64,000 nt of DNA from Juglans regia (GCF_001411555.2 NC_049902.1:17927420-17991419); one strand, 5' to 3'. Shown: positions 21,040 to 32,623, counted from the stretch's first letter. Notes: generated from the sequence alone by a model not told the origin. Translations and numbers: made by a program.

Positions 21040-23914
21040 TGAAGTAAGAAACATACCCAACTGCCTGTCAAAATCCTCCACCCCATTCATTAAAGTCTTA
21101 AGGTTGATTGGAGTAGAAGAAGAATGAAGCCAATTCTGTGTACAAATGAGAGCTTCAACCATCATCGGAGATAAACTACTTCGAAAAGGATCAAAGACAC
21201 GACCCGCCGTGCTAAATGTAGATTCAGAAACCACTGTAGATACCGGTATTGCGAATACATCTCGTGCAACTTTTGAAAGTACGCGATATCTAACTGAATT
21301 AACCCTCCACCAAATAAGAATGTCAAAACTTGGAATGCCTCCTCACAACTTTCAGCTAAGTATCTATCAACCTCATTATTGCTCCCCAAAGTGTTTTCCG
21401 ACTATAACCGTTGCTTGAATATGGCCATTCTTTCTGCCGTCCTATCAACTCTACCACTACCATTTGTAGAATTTACTTCTTCACGTGTGGGACTTGTGCG
21501 TTGCTATTATAGATCAGAATTGTTGCCTCCCTCATTATCAGTGTATGCCTCATACATGCGAATTAAAGCATTTTTAACCTTCCAACTCAAATCAACAGCT
21601 TTTATGGGATCATTCGCATACATGCATTACAATGCAAAGTCAAAATATCGCATCTTATACCAAGGATCAAGAATAATCCCAACAAACAACAACATATTCA
21701 TATTATCTAAGTCGCCCCAATATTTTTCAAATTTTTTTTTCATATTTGTGGCCATTAATCCTACCACGGGGTGATGGGAACCAAGGTGGACCTAGTCTTA
21801 AAGATATGTTGCAAGTTCCATATGGGCCAAATACAAGTTCAAGGGCTTAAACGATGAAGATTTTGCTTTGATTCATTTCATAAGCTATGGAAAGGGCAAC
21901 AACATGACTTATAGGCTTTGGGCACTTGAAGGCTTTCAACTTATTTAATTAATTTCAAAGACCTATTTTATTTGCTTAGAATAATTGGGTTTATGCCTAT
22001 GTAAGGGCATGTTGGGAAAGTTATTATTTTATTGAACTAGGGTTAGGATTACTGTAGCCGAGTCACTTTAGCGCCGTACTGTAGCCACGGCACTGTTCAC
22101 TCATGGGTATTTTTGGAAGATGGAGTTTTATTTTATCTAGGGTTTTAATTAGGTTTTGGTTTAAATACTCTTTGTAGCCTCATTTTCAGAGGTTTTATTG
22201 AGTTTATGAAATTTGATGATTTGTTCATTGTGAGTTGAGTTTATCTCCTCTTGTTCTTAATTAAACTTTTGAATTTATCAAAAGTAAATCACAACCTTTG
22301 TGACGTTCTTCTTTTGTAACCTGGGTTCTTGAGACGGGTTCTTCAACGGGTCTAGATTTTAATATAATCTAGGTTCTTGAAACGAGTTCTCATCAGGTTT
22401 AGGTTCTCCATCCATTGACTTGGTTTTGGCTTTCTTGGGGAGTTTTCAAATTGACTGTGGGTTCAAGGGATTCATTTCCCGCGGGTTCATATCATTGGGG
22501 CTTCCTATTTTACACTCCACTTCAATTGCATCAGATATTTTAACTAACTCCAGAAAAAAATGAGTTGCAAGTTACATATTCATTCTCCGAAAAAGATAAA
22601 GTTGCATCATGAAATAGTTCAAAAAACCTTACAAACAACTTTACCTTCTCTCAATCATTATTATTGGGAGGCCCTAACTTCTTTGATGTTCTCCTATTCA
22701 CCACATCACCAATTTATTCATCATCATCGTCGTCGTCTCCAACACTACTAAGGAACCCCGAATCTTCTTCTTCCAACCGTTCAAAAGTTTTTCAAAATTT
22801 TAAAACCCCTTCCAACATAAGATAGGTGGACTTTCACCTAGTCGGTACATCTAAACAAATGTCACTTTTGCTTTCAATTTCTTCCAACCCAATACATTTC
22901 TTAAATGTACTCCACCTTTGAAGTGAGGACTTAACATATTTCACAATACATCTCACATTCACAATATACTCATCAAATTCTCTCAACCCCTCACAGATAA
23001 TTAATTTTAGGATGTGGGCACAACACCGAACATGCAAGAATTCATGTTCCAAAACAGTGCCCTTCCTATACTTGGTTTTTCTTCAAATAAGAAACTTCTC
23101 CGTTATTAGAACTTGTATTATCAAGTGTAATTGCAAGTACTTTCGGTCTCTCCCAATCATGCAAACACATCTCTATGACCCTACCAAGTGTATCACCCTT
23201 GTGATTCTCAACCAAACAAAAAGAAAGAATTCTTCTATGTAGTTTCTAATTATCATTAATAAAGTGTGCATTGAGACATATATAGTTGAGATTTTGCAAG
23301 GATGTCCATGTATCCGTGGTGAGGGAAACTCGTTGCCCTTGAAGAATATTTCTTAACTTACTTTTTTCCCTTATATACACACTAAAGCAATCCTTCGCAA
23401 CCATAACACTAGATGGAATCCCTACCCACTTAGGGCAAACAATGAGCATAAACTTCTTGAAACCCTCCCCTTCAACGAACCTAAAGGGCAACTCATCAAG
23501 AATAATCATTTCTGCTAAGGCTTGTCTGCAAGCCTCAACACTAAATGATATGAGCACAAATCCTCCACTATCACTTCCTACACCCGTCTTCCAACCAAAA
23601 GTAGTTTGGGATTTATCCGTTTGTCTCAATAGACATTTCTTACATTGTTTTTCAATGTGATACTTAATGGACTTTGTATCGTTGGTCTTCGTATCACATG
23701 CATACGAAGCACCACAGTAATTACATGCAGCCCTAGGTTTATTTGGATCATCTTTTGGTATTATTGTAAAGTGATCCAAAACCATTGACCTATGTCTACC
23801 ACTACCACTCGATTTAGTATTAGCACTTACATTGGGTGGGAGTGGAGGAATGCCTTGCCCAGATGTAGCATCTGTTGACTCTACATCATCTATAGTAGAA
23901 ACTTGTGGAATCAA
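21040..23914 (-). pseudogene. hAT transposase with BED zinc finger, disrupted
   Basis: Reading the minus strand from 23914, a BED-type zinc finger is visible (CNYCGASYACD, then HIEKQCKKC). RNase H-fold segments follow (VSLTTDTWTS near 23330; HVRCCAHILKLII near 23025), then a domain resembling the hAT helical region (MATNMKKKFEKYWGDLD near 21750). Last comes the dimerisation domain near 21100-21235 with VVSESTFSTAGRV. These are the parts of a RICESLEEPER/Ac-type transposase in the right order. Stops and frameshifts, and the LTR insertion between the helical segments, make it non-functional. No intact donor of the same family lies in this window. Confidence 0.85.
21772..22494 (+). mobile_element. 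Solo LTR of the Gypsy element X family
   Basis: A 723-base sequence starts TGATGGGAACCAAGG and ends GCGGGTTCATATCA. It is the complement of the LTRs at 43819-44585 and 52285-53056. It sits inside the hAT transposase reading frame with no internal region, so it is a recombined solo LTR. The 5-bp flanks (CGGGG and TTGGG) match only partly. Confidence 0.8.
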
Positions 23915-24739
23915 TTCTGGAATAGAGTCTATCTAGAAAAGAAAGAAAGGGAATTAAATGTTAATTAAGGGTTTAGTTCTTACACGATCTCATCAAGAAT
24001 AATTAAGGGTTTAGTTCTTACAAAAAATATTTGACCTAAAAATACACAATCTGCATTTTTCCTAAAAATGCAAATATTAACAATATTTGAAAAAACATTA
24101 GGTTCAGTCATTGATCAACATTAACAATATTTGAAAAAACAGTACTCTTAAAAAGGGGAAAACCTAGAACTGGACAATCATATATAACAGTTAGCACTAG
24201 TGAATCAGTGATCTGTGTAACATTATAAATGTGCCCTATATATTAACATGAAGCTATGTAAATGATCATGTACGTATGCATGCAGGTACTTAGCAACGAT
24301 TAGTACAAGAGTGTGCTGCATCGGGCACACTACACAGTCTACACTACTCCCACACTACTTAGCAATGATCATATACTCCCACTGTCCACAACCCACTACA
24401 ATACTCCCACATTACACTTCAACCATCATTTTCTTAAAGTTATAAACCTCATAAAATCCTAATTATTAATAACACAAACTCAATCACAATTCACAAAACC
24501 CTAATAACACAAATTCAATTTCAAAACCCTAATAACACAAACACAATCACAAAAATCCTAAATTTTGGATTAAAAAACTCCAATAAAACCATCTACCAGA
24601 TTTGAGATTTGAAAGTAACAACATATTCACATAATTTCATTACCGTGATTGTGAATTTGTGAGGCCAATTCGCCAAGAGTCTATGCGTCAATGTGTGGGT
24701 CTATGCATGGGTGACTGGGTCTGCGTGACTGATTAAGAG

Positions 24740-25010
24740 ATGAGGGACGAGGTCACGAGAGAGACAAAGATGAGGGATGAGAGAGAGGCAGATTGCAGAG
24801 AGGACTCAGACGAGAGAAGAGAGAGACAAAGACGACTGACGAGGGACGAGAGAGACAGAGACAGAGACGAGGGACGAGAGAGAGGCAAATACGAGAGACT
24901 GAGAGAGGCGATTGCAGAGACGAGAGACGAGGGTTTGTGAGCTCGCTGAGGTGAGAGTCGAGATAGAGACGAGAGAGAGGCAGAGATGAGGGACTGAGAG
25001 AGAGGCGGTT
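24740..25010. repeat. AG-rich degenerate minisatellite in the hAT 5' side
   Basis: Repeated variants of GAGAGAGACAGAGACGAGG and GACGAGAGAGAGGCAGA run for about 270 bases. The open stretch across it encodes only Arg/Asp/Glu repeats and is not credible as a gene. Confidence 0.8.
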
Positions 25011-25129
25011 TGTGCGTGGACTGTGGAGTCTGGAGAAATGATTTTAGACTTTAGGGTTTGAAAAGAGAGGACACAACACCGTTTATTCGGGACTTGGGAG
25101 TGACTTAAATCATCAAATGTGGTTCTTTT

Positions 25130-25650
25130 TTTTTTAAATGATAATAAAAAAAAATTTTTGATGGTTTGAAAAATTGATAATTATAATTTATATATATTTG
25201 TAATACATTTAAATTTTTAATAGACTATAGTGATTTAGTTATAGTGATTAGTATTAGTATTAGTAATAAACTTATATATTAGTATAACTATATTTAATAT
25301 TAGACTATAGTTATATATTCATATTAGTTATAAACTTAGTGATTTAGTATAGCTATATAATATATTAGACTATATAATAGTATTAATATTATACTATTAG
25401 TATAGTTATATATTAGTATTAATTATAAACTTATAGTCATTACTCATTAGTCATTAGTCATAGTGATATTAATAATTTAATACTAGTTATAGTCTTATAG
25501 ACTTATAGTGATTTCTTTATAATTATAGACTATATTTATAGTATTATAGACATAATGATTTAGTTTAGTTATCAATTTATAATTATATAATTATATTGAT
25601 GATGTTAATTGTTATTTGTTACTAACTTAGAGTATATTAATGTATTATAA
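25130..25650. repeat. AT-rich TAGTATTAGTATA-type block
   Basis: More than 500 bases built from permutations of TATAGTGATTTAGT, TATTAGTATAG and TTATAGACTATA. Very similar vocabulary recurs at 32860-33000 and 33480-33620. Simple slippage or related element interiors could explain it. Confidence 0.7.
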
Positions 25651-26200
25651 TTTATGATAGTTCTAAGTTAATGCATAATGAGCTATTTACAATTTCTTAC
25701 ATTTTGTATATGAAGCAATAACCAATAAGCATAAAAATTTTATTATCCATGATTCCATACATCCATACATGCTTTATATTTACTTGCAAGTTGCAACTTA
25801 GGTCATAGTCTCATAGATGTCACACATTAGTTAATTGTGAATTAATAGGTTAATTGATAATATACGATTAATATAATATTAATTTGTAATTATATATTTA
25901 AAATTTTATATTCTAGATGGGGATAGGTTAGATGAAAATCGCATAATTTATTATACAATTATTATATAAAATAATATATTTAGGGATAGGTTAGATGAAA
26001 ACTACATAATTTATTTTACAATTATTATATAAAATAATATATTTAAAAAAAAAAAAAAGAATTTGGTCAGTCCAATCCGAGAAATCTCCACCCCAGGATC
26101 GGACCGAAGACTGAAATTCCCTTAATTACTGGACCGAAACCGACCATGCCTTTTTTCGGTCCGGTTGGTTTCTCCGGTCCGGACCGCCCCTAATAAATAT

Positions 26201-26461
26201 AATCAAATGGAAGTAGTTTTTTGGAATGTAATCAAGGAGAAAGTTGCCTTTCATGTAAGGTCTTAGGATGGGGATTCATGCGTTGTAGTTTCTCCTCTCA
26301 ATAGGGATCCAACACGTGAGGAAAGAAAGTAATCAGAGGCACGAACAGCTTTGTGCTGTTGTTCTGGTCCTAAGAGCGGGCGTGGGTTCACTTCAAATCC
26401 CATTTCTGACATTATAACCCCGACTTACATGAACAGTTTTAAATGAAAATTGTATATAATG
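26201..26461. other. Intergenic DNA, nothing recognised
   Basis: Unique-looking sequence between the hAT element and MITE copy 3. No gene or structured element is visible. Confidence 0.4.
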
Positions 26462-26684
26462 CACCTTGTTTGCATTCAAAACTCATTTCAACTCATCTCA
26501 TCTCATCATTATAATATTTTTAAATTTTCACATAAAATATAATAAACAATTTAACTTTTTCAAATCTCAAAATAACTTTTCCAAATATCCGCACTAAATA
26601 TAATAAATAATTTAATTTTTATTCTACTATTCACAAATCAGCTTAATTCATTTCAACTTATCTCTGAATCCAAACCACTCCACA
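26462..26684. mobile_element. Tourist-like MITE copy 3
   Basis: About 220 bases carrying the complementary family interior (ACTCATCTCATCTCATCATT, CACATAAAATATAATAAACA, CTTTTTCAAATCTCAAAATA) and a terminal CTGAATCCAAACC. The left end CCTTGTTTGCATTC is diverged and no clean target duplication is seen. Confidence 0.65.
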
Positions 26685-26845
26685 CGTTTCCAAATTTAAG
26701 AGAAAAAATATTTATAACTATAAATTGTACAACTATCGTGTAATCGTTTTGAAAAAAATTAATTTTTTAATAATAAATTTCACTATTTTCTAAAATGATT
26801 ATACAATATTTATACACTTCACGATTGTATATAGAATTACTCTTT

Positions 26846-27070
26846 TTAAAAAGATGCTGAGGCCGAATGAACAATGGACCAAATTATGACAATTCCCTCT
26901 ATAAAAAATAATTTGCTGCTACTATAGATTTCACCAAGAGAAGGCCTTCTTCCCGCTTGAGCTTTAAACAGCCTAACGGTACAAATCTGCCCATCGTCTT
27001 GGGCAAGTACACATGACATGCCCTGGTCAAAACAGAATCCTAAAGCATGGAACCCCACCGATTTATGCAT
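26846..27070 (-). pseudogene. Possible coding relic downstream of fibrillarin
   Basis: A 74-residue open stretch begins MHKSVGFHALGFCFDQGMSC and includes VLAQDDGQICTVRLFKAQ. The residue mix looks more protein-like than the surrounding chance frames, and a possible upstream continuation appears in another frame. No domain is recognised. It may be an exon relic of a neighbouring gene or an unrecognised repeat. It lies beyond the fibrillarin stop codon on the same strand. Confidence 0.25.
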
Positions 27071-27286
27071 CGAGCAGCCTCAGGCAAACGAAAGGAACCC
27101 AATTAAGTTCTTAGGATGTCCCGACTGAGAGATGGCTTTAAATGTGCTTAGAAATGATTAGAACATATAATAATAATCCACAAAATCAAAGAACAAATAA
27201 TAAAAAAGAAAGATAGAAAACATCCATAACAATGTCTTCGACACAAATTTCTAAACTAATTAATCAGTTACAGGCTACCCACATCT

Positions 27287-30200
27287 CTAGGCAGCAATTT
27301 TGGATTTCTTTGGGACACGATAGCCCCCAACCACACAGGCGTGGTCACGCTCATAAGGTTCAAGCGTAACTTGTTCAAATGGCTTGAACTGATCCTGCTT
27401 TAGCTTGTTCACTTCACTCTGGAATACGGCCTCCGCAGGTTGTGTAGAATCTATGCAGTTGGCCTGAAATATTCAAGCAGAGAAAACATCAGGAAACCAA
27501 AAGGCAAATTTCTACAGAATCAAAAGTAAAATCGCTTTAAAATATAACGAGAAAAAAAAATTGGAATTCATATATCGATACAAGCACAGTGATATAGGAA
27601 GAAAACTAGATAAGACTATGTACAAACCTTGATAGAAATTACAAAATGGCCTCCAGCTTTAAGAAAATATGATGCATTCAATGCTAGAATCCTTGCCTGT
27701 AAGGTTCACAGAAAAACGAAAACAAAATTCAAATAAAGTAATCTAAGTAAAATATGGGAGACACCAGCCCCAGCAACATTAGTAGGCCAGAGCTATGTCC
27801 ACGAAAACAAGTTAATCCCATAAGAATGGGGCAAAGTAACATAAACAAACTGAAAACATTTTTAAACTCTAAAAAGGGCATGCAACTCAGTTATTGAAGA
27901 TTCACACTCAATAGCTGTTATTCTCACAAAAATTTGAAGGGTCAAAGCTCCAATTAATGGAAGGACCAAACATAGTCAGCCTCATGCTGATCCATTTCAA
28001 CTGTGTTGGAAATTAAACAACCATTTAACAACACCATCCACCAAGAGAAGAATCAAGTCCAAAAGCACTCAAAATATCAGAGATTCAGAAACAAAAGATG
28101 CAGAAATAAGATACAGAAGTTTGAAAACTACTAGGAAAAAAAGCAATACAAGTTCATGTTTGCGCATTGTAATAAATCAAGATACAAGTGAGATATATAA
28201 ACAAGAACAATCTGACAAAAAACAGGATAGAATGTAAAATGTTGTATATAGCCATATCGTATGCAAGCAATAATGTACATAACAGTAGTCAATTCAATGG
28301 ACTCTGTCTAGAGCATCTAACACTCAAGCCCACATCACCCATAACATGTTGAAGGGAAGCTCGAGTAGCACTTTTTTTTTTTTTTTTTTGATATCGGGGA
28401 ACCTCTCCAAGGCTTTCGGACCTACCCCTGCAGAATAAACCCCGGTCACGTGCACCGCACCCTCGGAAGTTTCCCTACACGGAACTGGTTAAATCGTTGA
28501 CTTTTCACCAGGGAGTGTGGCCCCAAAAATTGATTGCACTTATGAGGTGTTAAATCTTAGACCTTGAAGGGAGTGATACCCTAAGACCAAGGCTTTCCCC
28601 ACTTGGGCCAACCCCTTGGGGTTAGGAAGCTCAAGTAACTCATTATTCCAAATAAGATATAATACTTGAAAGATTATACAATTAATGCCAATAAAACAAG
28701 AAATGACTTTATAACACCATCAGAAACTCGTTTTTGCATCACCCATTATGTCTTGAAGGGGAATCCGAGTTAACTCATCATATGGTCAAGATATAAAACG
28801 ACAAATGAGATACAAAATGTAAAAAATTAAAACACTTAATTTAACAAAAACACACATGAAGCTTACAAATCCCAAGTCCAAAAGTGTATGTAATAACTGA
28901 AGAGTTTCAAAAACCATCAAATTTTTATACAAGAAACAAAAAATTTATCAAAAAGGGAAGAAACTTAACTACATGGATTATTCAGGAGTATCAACAAGCG
29001 AATTAAAAATATAAAACACGTGAAATAAGTTTCATCTTCAGAAAATAATTTTGCATTAAACCACAGAACTAAGTGTTTCCTAAAAGCGCAAAAAACTCGA
29101 GTAAATTTCTTAAGTAATTTAAGAGGAGTTGCAGAAAGGAACTCGATGACAAGGTACAAAAAAAATTTGCTACAAGATGTCCTAATGAAAATAGATGTTG
29201 CGATCACTTCAAATGCAATGGTTCCACCATGTCTACCATTTTAAATGTGAGAAGACCAATTGAATAAGAAATACATTAAAAGAGCAAACCTGATCAGGCT
29301 GTGCAACATCAGAAAATATTACATCCACCATGCCAACTAGCATTCGATATTTGGACGGATGCCTAGCATCTTCAATGATGGGGATAATATTAGTGCGCTT
29401 CTTTGCCATGTTAACCAGGTCCCTACCACTTCTATGAGAAAACTCCACTGCATAAACCACTCCAGTCTGCATGTAAAAAGAGAGAATTTCATGCAACTCT
29501 TTTAAATATAAACAAGCTTCTAACAATGATTTCATGCAGACTACTTACAGGCCCAACAATGTCAGACACATGGGAGACAGTGGTTCCTGAAGCAGCCCCA
29601 AGATAGAGGACCCGAGCACCAGGTTTCTTCAAGTTTATTAAAACACAAACATAAAAAATGGTTATGCATATATTTATATTTATAGTATAATAATATAACA
29701 AAAATATGAAACACAAAATTGAAACGAATTTAAAAATGGAGAAACTCACAATCCAAATCTCATCAACACCACCAATAATGGCAGCAGCCAACTTCGACCG
29801 AAATGGGTTCCAGACTCTGTATTCCACTTTTGTGCCATCTTCATTCTGGATGAAAAAGAATTTGTGAATTCAGTCGATCAATCACATTTAACAAAATTAA
29901 ATTTTCTATCCAGAACTGATGTTCTACGCATGCTGCAAGATAGTGTTTCCATAAAAATTACAAAAAAAAAAAACAAAATACCAGGTTATACAAATATTAC
30001 CTACTTTTTACGAAGAAAAAAAAGGTAAACCTACCTCTAATGAAAAAAAAAAATACCTTTGATTTACACAACCAGGAGTTTAGCATTATACGGTAAACAT
30101 TTATTCTGTACATAAGAAAAATTAACAAACTTGCATCCAGCATATTATTAATACCACCTTATAACTTTATTATTTTTCCCACTTTTCTGGAATCTGGAAG

Positions 30201-31447
30201 ATGATATCATAGAAATACTCTCTTTTATAGCACCACTTAATCTAGCAAATTTAATAAACCCAGAGACTTTTTTCTAGGCATTTTCTGGGAGAAATATTCC
30301 CCGCTATGGGGGACTGAATCCCGACCATGAACAATACCATCTAGGGGGTAGGATGGAAGTGCCACCAGGCCAGAGCAAGAATCCTGAGTCAACATTGACT
30401 AATATAACCGCAAAAATAAAAACAATATGCTTTGTGCATTGAAAACGAGCAAAGTTACGGCATAGTGCAACGAAATAGAATCTTGATGATCCACAAATTA
30501 CTAATTAACCAAAAGCACATTTAAAGTAAAGAAGATGATTCCTGTAAAATGACCTGTACAGAGATCCTTTTCTCATTGTAAACAGCTTCACCAGGTACCA
30601 AATTCTTAGTAACAATAGCATCTTCTTTACCCTTAGCAATGAATACTCCCCCATGTCTATGAGGCTCAACCACAACCTTACTTCCACCCTTCATTCCACC
30701 TCGACCTCCACCCCGGCCTCTTCCACCAGCGCCTCGGCCACCACGGCCTCTCATGGCACCACCTCTGTCGCCACCTCTCCCTCCACCACCTCTGCCTCTA
30801 CCTCTGCCTCCATCACCCCTGCCCCTGAATCCTCCATCACCCCTGCCCCTGAATCCACCACCACCACCACCACCACCACCACGTCCTGCACAAATACTAA
30901 AAATTAAAAAGGCAAAATCCAGCATTGAATCATATAAGAACTCTATTGGGTTGACGGTCAAATGCAAAAAGTCGTACAAAGTTCAGATATTTTCAAGTTC
31001 CAAAACAAGAAAGTCAAGATGGATAGGAAAAAAACATATGATTTAGAACAAAAATTAAAAAAGACAGTGAACACCTAAATCTCTATTGCGCTGACATTCA
31101 AATTTAAGAAATATCTCACCTCATAAACCTTAGATTGATCATTGCTCGGAACATTTTAAACAATGCCGTTCAACTGATCAACCGTTTAGGTTCACCGAAA
31201 CATAATAAAATATTCATACAAACAAAACAAAATATGAACAAAACAGAATATGTATGATCGCTGAAAAATTAGGGAAAAATGCAAGAAACCATAATATTAG
31301 GCTAAAGAAGTCTATCAAGTCACCAATTAAAAAGAAAAACTTAAATATTCCATCTCAGATATTTCCCAAGCTTTATCGGCAACCAAGCAGAGAGAAACGA
31401 CGACAGAGAAGAAAGGGTTTTCTAAAGCTACCTCGAGGAGGTCTCAT
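27287..31447 (-). CDS. FIB: Fibrillarin, rRNA 2'-O-methyltransferase of C/D snoRNPs (7 exons)
   Basis: Seven exons (31447-31432, 30885-30554, 29845-29750, 29626-29549, 29466-29290, 27696-27628, 27463-27287) join in frame at GT/AG sites into 314 residues, the usual length for plant fibrillarin. Residues 5-71 form the Gly/Arg-rich (GAR) domain. From residue 72 the conserved core starts with [20 protein letters not shown]. The S-adenosylmethionine-binding motif [17 protein letters not shown] lies in exon 4 (about residues 154-170). Exon 5 holds [15 protein letters not shown] and [12 protein letters not shown]. The protein ends PKKSKIAA. It acts in the nucleolus with NOP56, NOP58 and 15.5K, methylating rRNA at snoRNA-guided sites. 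The 16-base first coding exon is typical of fibrillarin genes. No disruption is seen. Intron 5 hosts a snoRNA candidate. Confidence 0.97.
28318..28650 (-). pseudogene. Decayed second copy of the intronic snoRNA, split by a SINE
   Basis: With the SINE removed, the minus strand resembles the intact candidate at 28716-28786. Both have an AATGAGTT block at the C-box position and share CTTCAA, ATGGGTGATG and matching flanks. The C box has become TAATGA and the D box CTTGA. The SINE (28372-28624) lies in the middle, between two copies of GGAAGCTC-AGTA-type target sequence. It is a dead paralogue. Confidence 0.55.
28372..28624 (-). mobile_element. tRNA-derived SINE in fibrillarin intron 5
   Basis: About 253 bases bounded on the left by 18 T residues (a poly-A tail on the minus strand). 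It is flanked by near-identical 17-base sequences (28355-28371 and 28625-28641, three differences) starting GGAAGCTC. At the 5' end on the minus strand, TGGCCCAAGTGG (28610-28599) matches a pol III A box. A degenerate B-box-like AGGTCTAAGATTT lies about 50 bases downstream. This combination marks a SINE with a tRNA-like head. Confidence 0.8.
28716..28786 (-). ncRNA. C/D box snoRNA candidate in fibrillarin intron 5
   Basis: On the minus strand, ACCA-T-ATGATGA (stem plus C box, 28786-28775) is followed by about 50 bases. Then come an internal TGATG (C' box, about 28741-28737) and CTGA (D box, 28723-28720), and the terminal stem closes with TGGT (28719-28716). C and D boxes, a four-base closing stem and a length of about 71 nucleotides fit a box C/D guide RNA released from the spliced intron. 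D' is not obvious. The best-conserved guide-like stretch, judged against the decayed copy, lies just before C'. Fibrillarin introns of Arabidopsis are known to host a U60-type snoRNA. I could not confirm that this is U60, and the rRNA target is unassigned. Confidence 0.65.
30851..30881. repeat. (CCA)n run encoding the poly-Gly part of the GAR domain
   Basis: A run of CCACCACCACC on the plus strand encodes consecutive glycines near the start of fibrillarin. It begins a few bases inside exon 2. Confidence 0.9.
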
Positions 31448-31550
31448 TGCAGAGTCCTTGGGAAGAAAGAGAATGGAGCCAGAACGGAGCGAGTCCTTGT
31501 AAACGACGACAGAACGGAGCGAGAGAGGCGCAGTAGAGGGTTTTGGCCGG

Positions 31551-31560
31551 TTTTTTATAG
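31551..31560 (-). promoter_or_regulatory. TATA box of fibrillarin
   Basis: On the minus strand the sequence is CTATAAAAAA, about 104 bases upstream of the ATG at 31447, leaving a leader of about 70 bases. The leader is rich in CTC and CGT motifs. Confidence 0.55.
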
Positions 31561-31568
31561 TAGAAATT

Positions 31569-31583
31569 AGGGTTTAGGGTTTG
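31569..31583. promoter_or_regulatory. Overlapping telo-boxes in the fibrillarin promoter
   Basis: The plus strand reads TAGGGTTTAGGGTTT, which is AAACCCTAAACCCTA on the coding strand, just upstream of the TATA box. Telo-boxes of this kind are well known in promoters of plant ribosomal-protein and nucleolar genes, which are co-activated in dividing cells. I found no convincing site II (TGGGCY) partner nearby. Confidence 0.7.
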
Positions 31584-31599
31584 GAAAAATCTACTCTTC

Positions 31600-32409
31600 G
31601 CCCTTAATTTACACACCTGCCATTCTGGTACACTAAAAAGACCGAAAATCCCCCGCTCAATAAATGTAAAGCTCTGGAAGGTAACTCACCTTACAGAAAT
31701 GCTCAATTCGGGATCCAAAAAAAAGTCCCTAATGAAATTTTTTATTTTTTTAAACTAAATGATTAAAAAAATATTTTTTAATGATGTTATAAATTTTTTT
31801 TTAAATATTTATAATGATTAAAAAAATAAATAAATAAAATATGAAAAAAATTATATTATTCAGAATATTTTTTGGGTCTCAAATTCGAGACCCGTAGCAG
31901 TACTCATATCCTTAGGCTCTGTTTAGGGTTGGTTAGAAGTTTTAAAAAAATATTTAAATAGTTTTAAAAATTTTTAATGAAAAAATTAGTTGTATTAAAA
32001 TATTTTTTATCATACATATTTTTCTGGATAATTCATAATGTAGTTCAAATTTTAAAAAAACTGTTAATAGGCAAAAATAGTTATACAACTTTCTGATAAT
32101 TACAATTTTCAAACTTGTAAGAATATTGTTATAATCTTTAAAAAATCAAATGATCATCGTTTCTATCTCAAAAAGTACTTTTTAAATTTGTTTTCAAATA
32201 AATGTAAAGTGTTTTAAACATATGGTTACCAAACAGTAAATAATTTTTTAAATAGTTGAATTTATTACTTAAACTATAAATTATATATTATAAGTCTTAA
32301 AACTATAAACTATATTTTCCACCGCAGTCTCAAATATGCACTTACTCCTTCCTGTCAGCTCTCTTTCGTGACCTAGTGTTTCAAGTTTTCAACACCTCCC
32401 GTTTCTCGC
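31600..32409. other. AT-rich intergenic DNA upstream of fibrillarin
   Basis: Poly-A/T-rich sequence with TTTTTAAA-type runs and no recognisable gene. Homology to a copia LTR starts near 32410. Confidence 0.45.
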
Positions 32410-32623
32410 TAGGTCTCCTCTCTCTCTCTATACAAGTTTCTAGAGTAATCATCTTGATTAACTCTTAATCTTGTAAAGTATAATTATTTAAGAGACTCTA
32501 GTAACCTCATAAGCGACGTAGAGGTGCAATCAAAACAAAGTGATATGGGCTATAAGACGAGCAAAGATAGGGGCTTGTGAGAATTTCACTTCTTCAAATA
32601 ATTCGAATTAACCTTATTTAACA
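32410..32623 (+). mobile_element. Copia 5' LTR, 3' portion, with degenerate primer site
   Basis: This region aligns by eye with about 38960-39160, the 3' LTR. Shared blocks are CTTGATTAACTCTTAATCTTG-like text, AGGAGACTCTA, GATGAGCAAAGAT and the terminus ATTCGAATTAACC then TTATTTAACA. It is followed by TTAGTACTCAAATC and CTATGA, which looks like a mutated TTGGTATCAGAGC primer site. The 5' part of this LTR is not recognisable. Confidence 0.6.

Larger units (their letters stand above)
20020..26192 (-). mobile_element. hAT-superfamily DNA transposon relic
   Basis: The ends are short inverted repeats TAGGGGTG (20020) and CGCCCCTA (26192), followed inward by dense GGTCC/GGACCG motifs typical of subterminal repeats. 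Flanks ATAAATAA and ATAAATAT match at 7 of 8 positions, which fits the 8-bp duplication of hAT elements. A transposase relic lies between about 21040 and 23914 on the minus strand. Long AG-rich and AT-rich blocks fill the 5' side. A solo Gypsy LTR (21772-22494) has landed inside the transposase region. The element is about 6.2 kb including that insertion. Confidence 0.8.

Noticed and set aside
24740..24940. Arg/Asp/Glu-rich open frame
   Set aside because: It is a translation of an AG-rich minisatellite.
28599..28624. tRNA gene suggested by the A-box motif
   Set aside because: The head is followed by a non-tRNA body, a poly-A tail and a target duplication, so it is a SINE.
28716..28786. Naming the snoRNA U60
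   Set aside because: Host gene and intron fit the Arabidopsis case, but I could not match the guide sequence to the expected 25S rRNA target.
30653..31046. Plus-strand open frames over fibrillarin exon 2
   Set aside because: They are antisense shadows of the Gly/Arg-rich exon.
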